Assembly: GCF_000145235.1 (NCBI RefSeq)
Contig: NC_014391.1
Coordinates: 6,682,501 to 6,746,500, forward strand
Source of the DNA: Micromonospora aurantiaca ATCC 27029
Lineage (GTDB): Bacteria > Actinomycetota > Actinomycetes > Mycobacteriales > Micromonosporaceae
Direction of reading: 5' to 3'
DNA: 64,000 bases
Made by a program: the position numbers and the translations under genes
Shown: one piece after another, positions 59,156-64,000 of the stretch
Position numbering within the stretch: position 1 is the stretch's first letter
Layout of the letters: each line of letters begins with the position of its first letter
The notes under the pieces: generated by a model
What the model saw: only the letters and a program-made list of their open reading frames with translations
The model's database searches: none
What the model was told of the DNA's origin: nothing

Positions 59156-59528
59156 CGGTCATCCTCCGTGGGCTGTTGGTGGTGATGGTCAGGGTGGCGG
59201 GCGGTGTGCGCGGCGGTCGCGCGACCCATCGGCGGTGTCGACGGGTCGCGAGGAACGTCCCTGTGTCACCGGGTAGGCGTCGCCTCGATCGCCGCGGGAT
59301 GTCCCTGGGTCGCGCACCGACGTTCCCTCCAGGCTGGCTGTGGATCTATCCCTGGGTGCGCGCCATAGAGGCTGGGGCCACCGGTGGTGCGGCGCTGCTG
59401 CCCGCACCACCGGTGCCTGGCTCGCGACCTGGCCGACAGAGCGGCGGGCCCATTGGTTGGTCACCGGTCGTGGGCCCGTTCGCCATCACCGCCCTTCACA
59501 CTTCCTCGGCTTGCCGTTATGTGACTGG
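59156..59528. other. gap between clpB and dps
   Basis: 373 bases with no gene. It contains the hairpin 59379-59415 downstream of clpB and presumably the dps promoter, for which I find no clear hexamers. Confidence 0.4.
59379..59415 (-). terminator. terminator after clpB
   Basis: Perfect 14-bp stem CACCGGTGGTGCGG (59379-59392) with CCGCACCACCGGTG (59402-59415), loop 9 bases, about 115 bases past the clpB stop. Confidence 0.65.
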
Positions 59529-62168
59529 TCAGACGACTTGCGAGGCTGGCTCCGGTGCCCGCCAGGCGACCGTCAGGCCGGCGTCGTCGGTGTGGTCGAC
59601 CACCACGGTGGACCCGTCGGTGACGTCGCCGCTGAGCAGGGCGCGGCCGATCCGGGTCTCGACCTCGCGCTGCAGGTAGCGGCGCAGCGGCCGGGCGCCG
59701 TAGACGGGGTCGAAGCCTTCGGCGGCGACGTGCCGTCGGGCCGCTTCGGTGAGCTCGAGCGTGAGCTGCCGGTCCGCGAGCCGGTTGCGCAGATCCTGTA
59801 CGAGCAGGTCCACGACCCGTTCGATCTCCGGCAGGGTGAGCGGTTTGAACAGCACGATGTCATCGACGCGGTTGAGGAACTCGGGGCGGAAGTGGGCGCG
59901 CAGTTCGGTCATGACCGCGGTGCGCGCGTCGTCCTTGATCTCGCCGTCCGGGGTGACCCCGGCCAGCAAGTGCTGGGAGCCGATGTTGCTGGTCATCACC
60001 ACGACGGTGTTGCGGAAGTCCACGGTGCGGCCCTGCGCGTCGGTCAGACGGCCGTCGTCCAGCAGCTGCAGCAGGGTGTTGAACACGTCCGGGTGCGCCT
60101 TCTCCACCTCGTCGAACAGCACCACGCTGTACGGCTTGCGCCGGACCGCCTCGGTGAGCTGGCCGCCCTCGTCGTAGCCGACGTAGCCCGGCGGAGCGCC
60201 GACCAGCCGGGAGACGGTGTGCCGCTCCTGGTACTCGCTCATGTCGAGGCGGACCATGTTGTCCTCGGTGTCGAACAGCGCCGCCGCCAGGGTCTTGGCG
60301 AGCTCGGTCTTGCCGACACCGGTGGGCCCGAGGAACAGGAACGAGCCGATCGGCCGGCGCGGGTCCTTCACCCCGGAGCGGGCCCGGATCACCGCATCAG
60401 CCACGAGTTGGACGGCCTCGTCCTGGCCGACGACGCGCTCGTGCAGGATCTCGTCCAACCGGAGCAGCTTCTGCCGCTCACCCTCCACGAGGCGGGAGAC
60501 CGGGATGCCGGTCCAGCGGGCGACGATCCCGGCGATCTCGTCGTCGGTGACGACCTCCCGCAGCAACCTGCGCTCGCCCTGCTTGGCGGCGAGGCGTTCC
60601 TCCTCCGCCTGCAGCCGCCGCTCCAGCTCCGGCAGCTTGCCGTGACGCAGCTCCGCGGCCGTGTTCAGGTCATAGTTCCGCTCGGCGGCCTCCGCCTCCA
60701 CGCGGACCTGTTCGATCTCCTCCCGCAGCTCCTGCACGCGGCGGATGGCCTGGCGTTCGGCCTGCCACTGCGCGCGCATCGCGTCGACCTCGCCCCGCAG
60801 GTCCGCGAGCTCCTTGCGCAGCTGGTCCAGCCGCGCCTTCGACGCCGGGTCGTCCTCCTTGGCCAGGGCTGCTTCCTCGATCTCCAGGCGCATCAGCCGG
60901 CGGCTCGCGGCGTCCAGCTCGGCGGGCTGGGAGTCAATCTCGGTGCGCAGCATCGCGCAGGCCTCGTCGACCAGATCGATCGCCTTGTCGGGCAGGAACC
61001 GGTCGGAGATGTAGCGGTGCGACAACGTCACCGCCGACACCAGCGCGGAGTCCTGGATGCGGACGCCGTGGAACACCTCGAGGCGCTCGCGCAGCCCCCG
61101 CAGGATTGAGATTGCGTCCTCCACCGACGGTTCGTCGACGACCACGGGCTGGAACCGGCGTTCCAGCGCGGCGTCCTTCTCGATGTGCTTGCGGTACTCG
61201 TCCAGCGTGGTCGCGCCGATCATGTGCAGCTCACCGCGGGCCAGCATCGGCTTGAGCATGTTCCCGGCGTCCATCGCTCCCTCGGAGCCCCCGCCCGCGC
61301 CGACCACGGTGTGCAGCTCGTCGACGAACAGCAGGATCCGTCCCTCGGCAGCCTTCACCTCGGACAACACGGCCTTGAGGCGCTCCTCGAACTCACCGCG
61401 GTACTTCGCCCCCGCGACCAGCGAGCCCATGTCGAGGGAGAAGACGGTCTTGTCGCGCAGGCCCTCCGGGACGTCGCCGTTGGCCACGCGCTGCGCGAGG
61501 CCCTCGACGATGGCGGTCTTACCGACGCCGGGGTCACCGATCAGGACCGGGTTGTTCTTGGTCTTGCGGGACAGGATCTGCACGACCCGGCGGATCTCGT
61601 CGTCGCGGCCGATCACCGGGTCCAGCTTGCCGGCGCGGGCGTCGGCGACCAGATCGCGTCCGTACTTGTCCAGCGCCTCGTAGGCGACCTCGGGGTTGGC
61701 GGAGGTGACCCGCTGGTTGCCGCGGATCCCGGTCAACGCGCCCAGCAGCCGGTCGCGGGTCAGGCCCTGGTCCTTCAGCGCCCGCCCCGCGGCGCTGGAC
61801 GAGCCTTCCTCGACCAGCGCGAGCAGCAGGTGCTCGACGGAGACGTACTCGTCCTTGAGCCGCTTGGCTTCCCGGTCTGCCGCGTCGAGCAGCCGCGACA
61901 GCCGTTGGGTGACGAACACTTGGCCGGGCTGCGCGCCCGGCCCGGACACGCGCGGGCGGCGGCCGAGCTCGCCTTCGACGCTGTTGCGCAGCTGGTCGGG
62001 GTCGGCGCCGGCCTGGGCCAGCAGCCGCGGCGCGAGGCCGTCGGGTTGGTCGAGCAGGGCGAGCAGCAGGTGCTCGCCGTCGACCTCGACGTGGCCGAAG
62101 CGCAGCGCCTTGGTCTGCGCGTCGTGCAGCGCTTCCTGGGACTTCTGGGTCAGACGGTTGGGGTCCAT
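59529..62168 (-). CDS. clpB: ATP-dependent disaggregase ClpB
   Basis: Cytosolic AAA+ chaperone that extracts proteins from aggregates together with DnaK/DnaJ/GrpE. 879 residues: N-domain repeats (LTQKSQEALHDAQTKALRFG), first AAA domain with GDPGVGKT near residue 208, coiled-coil M domain (about 400-525), second AAA domain with GPTGVGKT near residue 612, and sensor motif GARPLRRYLQREVE. ATG 62168 has GGAGGTGA upstream; the longer frame adds 8 residues. Last gene of the grpE-dnaJ-cbpM-clpB run, 7 bases after cbpM. No HAIR operator is visible in this window; it may lie before dnaK. Confidence 0.96.
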   Translation of the reverse strand: MDPNRLTQKSQEALHDAQTKALRFGHVEVDGEHLLLALLDQPDGLAPRLLAQAGADPDQLRNSVEGELGRRPRVSGPGAQPGQVFVTQRLSRLLDAADREAKRLKDEYVSVEHLLLALVEEGSSSAAGRALKDQGLTRDRLLGALTGIRGNQRVTSANPEVAYEALDKYGRDLVADARAGKLDPVIGRDDEIRRVVQILSRKTKNNPVLIGDPGVGKTAIVEGLAQRVANGDVPEGLRDKTVFSLDMGSLVAGAKYRGEFEERLKAVLSEVKAAEGRILLFVDELHTVVGAGGGSEGAMDAGNMLKPMLARGELHMIGATTLDEYRKHIEKDAALERRFQPVVVDEPSVEDAISILRGLRERLEVFHGVRIQDSALVSAVTLSHRYISDRFLPDKAIDLVDEACAMLRTEIDSQPAELDAASRRLMRLEIEEAALAKEDDPASKARLDQLRKELADLRGEVDAMRAQWQAERQAIRRVQELREEIEQVRVEAEAAERNYDLNTAAELRHGKLPELERRLQAEEERLAAKQGERRLLREVVTDDEIAGIVARWTGIPVSRLVEGERQKLLRLDEILHERVVGQDEAVQLVADAVIRARSGVKDPRRPIGSFLFLGPTGVGKTELAKTLAAALFDTEDNMVRLDMSEYQERHTVSRLVGAPPGYVGYDEGGQLTEAVRRKPYSVVLFDEVEKAHPDVFNTLLQLLDDGRLTDAQGRTVDFRNTVVVMTSNIGSQHLLAGVTPDGEIKDDARTAVMTELRAHFRPEFLNRVDDIVLFKPLTLPEIERVVDLLVQDLRNRLADRQLTLELTEAARRHVAAEGFDPVYGARPLRRYLQREVETRIGRALLSGDVTDGSTVVVDHTDDAGLTVAWRAPEPASQVV

Positions 62169-62175
62169 GACGTTG

Positions 62176-62487
62176 TCACCTCCGGTGGGCACCGTCGCGG
62201 GTGCGAAGTTGGTGTTCGAGCTGGTCGATGCGGGTCAGTAGATCCAGGACCACGCCGAGGGCGGTGTAGTTGAGGCCGAGCCCGGCGCGTAGCCGCACGA
62301 TCGCGGCGGCGCGGGGCAGCTGGCCGGCGGGCAGCCACACGTGCCCGGTGGGGTCGGTGGCGGCCTCGAGCAGGCCAAGGTTGATTAGGCGCACGACCAT
62401 GTGGGTGTCCATACCTGCCGCGGCGGCGAACTGCGGTAACGGCCATGCGCCGTCGGCGCGCGAGACGTGGACGATGGCGTAGCTCAT
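62176..62487 (-). CDS. cbpM: CbpM/MerR-like chaperone modulator
   Basis: A 103-residue MerR-like winged-helix protein that follows a DnaJ/CbpA gene: FAAAAGMDTHMVVRLINLGL (HTH), WLPAGQLPRAAAIVRLRAGL, and a C-terminal LLTRIDQLEHQLRT helix. In E. coli CbpM binds and restrains CbpA; the location makes the same role likely here (HspR would be the other choice). ATG 62487 overlaps the dnaJ TGA as ATGA. The name cbpM rests on context. Confidence 0.75.
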   Translation of the reverse strand: MSYAIVHVSRADGAWPLPQFAAAAGMDTHMVVRLINLGLLEAATDPTGHVWLPAGQLPRAAAIVRLRAGLGLNYTALGVVLDLLTRIDQLEHQLRTRDGAHRR

Positions 62488-63485
62488 CAGGGCCTCCCGG
62501 TGCGCGTGCCGCGCGGGTCGAAGCTGGACACCTCGGCCAGGCGCTGCCACAGGTCGCGTTCGGCGTCGGTGAGCCGGTCCGGGACCATGACTTTGACCTC
62601 GGCGTACAGGTCACCGGCGCCGCCGCGCGGGTTGGGCATGCCGCGGCCACGGAGCCGCAGCCGACGGCCGGTGGACGACCCGGCGGGCACTTTGACGTCG
62701 ACCCGCCCGCCCGGGGTGTCGACCGGCACGCTCGCACCGAGGGCCGCCTCCCACGGCGTCACCGGCAGGTCCACGGTGATGTCACGGCCGCTCACCCGGT
62801 ACCGCGGATGCGGCGCCAGCCGCACCCGCAGGTACAGGTCGCCGCGCGGGCCGCCGCCGAGCCCGGCGGAGCCTTGCCCGGCCAGGCGGATGCGCTGCCC
62901 GTCGCTGACCCCTGCCGGGATGTTGACCTCGTAGCTACGGGCGCCGCCCGGCGTGTGCAGGGTGATGGTGCGCCGGCCGCCTGTGAACGCATCTTCCACG
63001 GACAGCTCGATCTCGGCTTCGGTGTCCGCGCCCGGGGCGGACACCCGGCCGCCGAACCCGCCCCGGCCGCCGAACAGGCCACCGAGCAGATCGTCGATGT
63101 CGACGCCCCCCAGGTCGGCGTCGTCGAACCCTGCGCCGTCGGTGTTGACGTAGACCCGCCGGCCGCCGAAGCCCGGCCCGCCACCGGAACGGAAACCCGG
63201 ACCACCGCCGTTGAAGGGTCCTCTGCCGGGCATCGGGCCGTCGTAGTCCTCAGGCACCTGCCGCCAGTGCTCACCGAACTTGTCGTAGCGGGCACGTTTC
63301 TTTGGATCCGACAGGACCTCGTACGCCTCGTTGATCCGTTTGAAGGTGTCCTCAGCGCCGGGATCCTTGTTGATGTCGGGATGGTAGGTGCGGGCCAATT
63401 TGCGGTAGGCGCGCTGGATCTCGTCCTGGCTCGCACCTCGGTCGACGCCGAGGACCTGGTAGTAGTCGCCTGTCGTCGTGGCCAC
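62487..63485 (-). CDS. dnaJ: DnaJ/CbpA-type co-chaperone without zinc finger
   Basis: A 332-residue J-domain protein. J domain 7-72 with HPD (35-37) in TYHPDINK, then a Gly/Phe-rich stretch (about 80-145), then the two C-terminal beta domains (SVEDAFTGGRRTITL and VPVDTPGGRVDVKVPAG) with no CxxCxGxG zinc region, so type II/CbpA class. It stimulates DnaK ATPase. Overlaps cbpM by ATGA and follows grpE by 12 bases. Confidence 0.93.
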   Translation of the reverse strand: MATTTGDYYQVLGVDRGASQDEIQRAYRKLARTYHPDINKDPGAEDTFKRINEAYEVLSDPKKRARYDKFGEHWRQVPEDYDGPMPGRGPFNGGGPGFRSGGGPGFGGRRVYVNTDGAGFDDADLGGVDIDDLLGGLFGGRGGFGGRVSAPGADTEAEIELSVEDAFTGGRRTITLHTPGGARSYEVNIPAGVSDGQRIRLAGQGSAGLGGGPRGDLYLRVRLAPHPRYRVSGRDITVDLPVTPWEAALGASVPVDTPGGRVDVKVPAGSSTGRRLRLRGRGMPNPRGGAGDLYAEVKVMVPDRLTDAERDLWQRLAEVSSFDPRGTRTGRP

Positions 63486-63497
63486 CGTCGTGTGCTC

Positions 63498-64000
63498 CTA
63501 GTCGTTGTTGCGGGCCACCGCCACCACTGCGGGGCGCAGCAGCGTGCCGTTCGCGTCGGTGTAGCCGGGGCGCAGCACCGCTGCGACCGTGCCGGGCTCG
63601 ACGCCGCCTGCGGCGGGCACCGCCTGCGCGGCTTCGTGGCGGGCCGGATCGAAACGTTCTCCCACATCGCCGATGCGCTGGTAGCCGAGCCCGCTCAGCA
63701 CACCCAGAGCCTGGGCGTGCACGGCTGTCACTCCGGCCAGAATCGCTGCCGGGTCCGCTTCGGCGTGCTGCAGGGCCAGCTCCAAGTTGTCCAGGACCGG
63801 CAGGAACGCCGCCGCGGTCCGCGCCCGCTCCGCGCGGGCCTGCTCGGCCAGCTGCCGCTCGTACCGCTTGCGCTGGTTGTCGATCTCGGCGACGGCGCGT
63901 CGCCACCGGTCCTCCAGCTCCGCCGCCGACGGGCCGGACTCGGCGTCAGGCGGGGCCGGCGCCGCAGCGCCGGCCTGCCCTTCCTCCGTCGTGGCCGGCC
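63498..64000 (-). CDS. grpE: GrpE nucleotide exchange factor, partial
   Basis: The frame stays open to the window edge. Visible part: acidic N-terminal tail, coiled coil LEDRWRRAVAEIDNQRKRYE, FLPVLDNLELALQHAE, ALGVLSGLGYQRIGDVGERF, DPARHEAAQAV and VAAVLRPGYTDANGTLLRPA with AVVAVAR. GrpE releases ADP from DnaK. Start lies beyond 64000, where dnaK is expected. The stop at 63498 is 12 bases before dnaJ. Confidence 0.88.
   Translation of the reverse strand, partial: PATTEEGQAGAAAPAPPDAESGPSAAELEDRWRRAVAEIDNQRKRYERQLAEQARAERARTAAAFLPVLDNLELALQHAEADPAAILAGVTAVHAQALGVLSGLGYQRIGDVGERFDPARHEAAQAVPAAGGVEPGTVAAVLRPGYTDANGTLLRPAVVAVARNND

Noticed and set aside
59340..61109. 589-codon plus ORF opposite clpB
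   Set aside because: Shadow of the well-supported clpB gene.
1..64000. CRISPR array or rRNA operon
   Set aside because: No regular repeat-spacer pattern and no rRNA sequence seen; the Cas4-like nuclease has no cas1/cas2 partners.

Overview
The window looks like chromosome of a high-GC filamentous actinomycete, most likely Micromonospora or a close relative. The GC content is very high, GTG and TTG starts are common, and it carries an SCO4848-type membrane protein, a complete FxsA/B/C/T peptide cluster, GH62 and CE4 secreted enzymes, and an actinobacterial tRNA-anchored integrative island. All product names come from reading the translations; no database was consulted.

Layout. (1) 0-7 kb is mostly housekeeping: an SCO4848-like membrane protein, a PRC-barrel protein, trpS, argS preceded by an Arg-rich leader peptide and hairpins that look like an attenuator, a small hydrolase, a DUF4287 protein and a secreted GH62 arabinofuranosidase with two LacI-type operators. 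(2) 7.4-11.8 kb holds a pair of large proteins of unknown function. (3) 12-20.6 kb is an Fxs triceptide-type RiPP cluster: precursor FxsA ending in FSSFI, radical SAM FxsB with a C-terminal HExxH domain, an AAC(3)-like acetyltransferase, TIR-like FxsC and the very large P-loop/NB-ARC/TPR protein FxsT. An alpha/beta hydrolase and a NACHT STAND NTPase follow on the opposite strand. (4) 25-31 kb has small metabolic and regulatory genes and a CE4 polysaccharide deacetylase.

(5) 31.1-49.2 kb is an integrative island bounded by 44-bp direct repeats that equal the 3' end of a tRNA-Arg(ACG) gene (31127-31170 and 49118-49161), with a third copy at 44926-44965. It carries a SARP/BTAD-NB-ARC-TPR regulator, a Ser/Thr kinase, and a four-gene overlapping operon that I read as a pPIWI-RE conflict system: a Cas4/AddB-like nuclease built of two tandem iron-sulfur modules, a zinc-ribbon partner protein, a DinG/XPD-type iron-sulfur helicase and the PIWI-like protein. 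Next come a truncated P-loop NTPase at the internal repeat, an AbiEi/AbiEii-type toxin-antitoxin pair and a frameshifted tyrosine integrase at the right-hand repeat. Several genes of the island contain rare TTA codons.

(6) 49.3-58.6 kb is a zone of gene decay and insertion sequences: an ArsR regulator with remnants of a metal-resistance operon, an IS5-type transposase split by an IS110 element, an IS3 element inserted in a glycogen-debranching-like gene, and broken copies of glycosyltransferase, anti-sigma ATPase, STAS and RNA polymerase omega genes. (7) 58.7-64 kb is a stress cluster read leftward (grpE-dnaJ-cbpM-clpB, then dps); grpE runs off the window and dnaK presumably lies beyond it.
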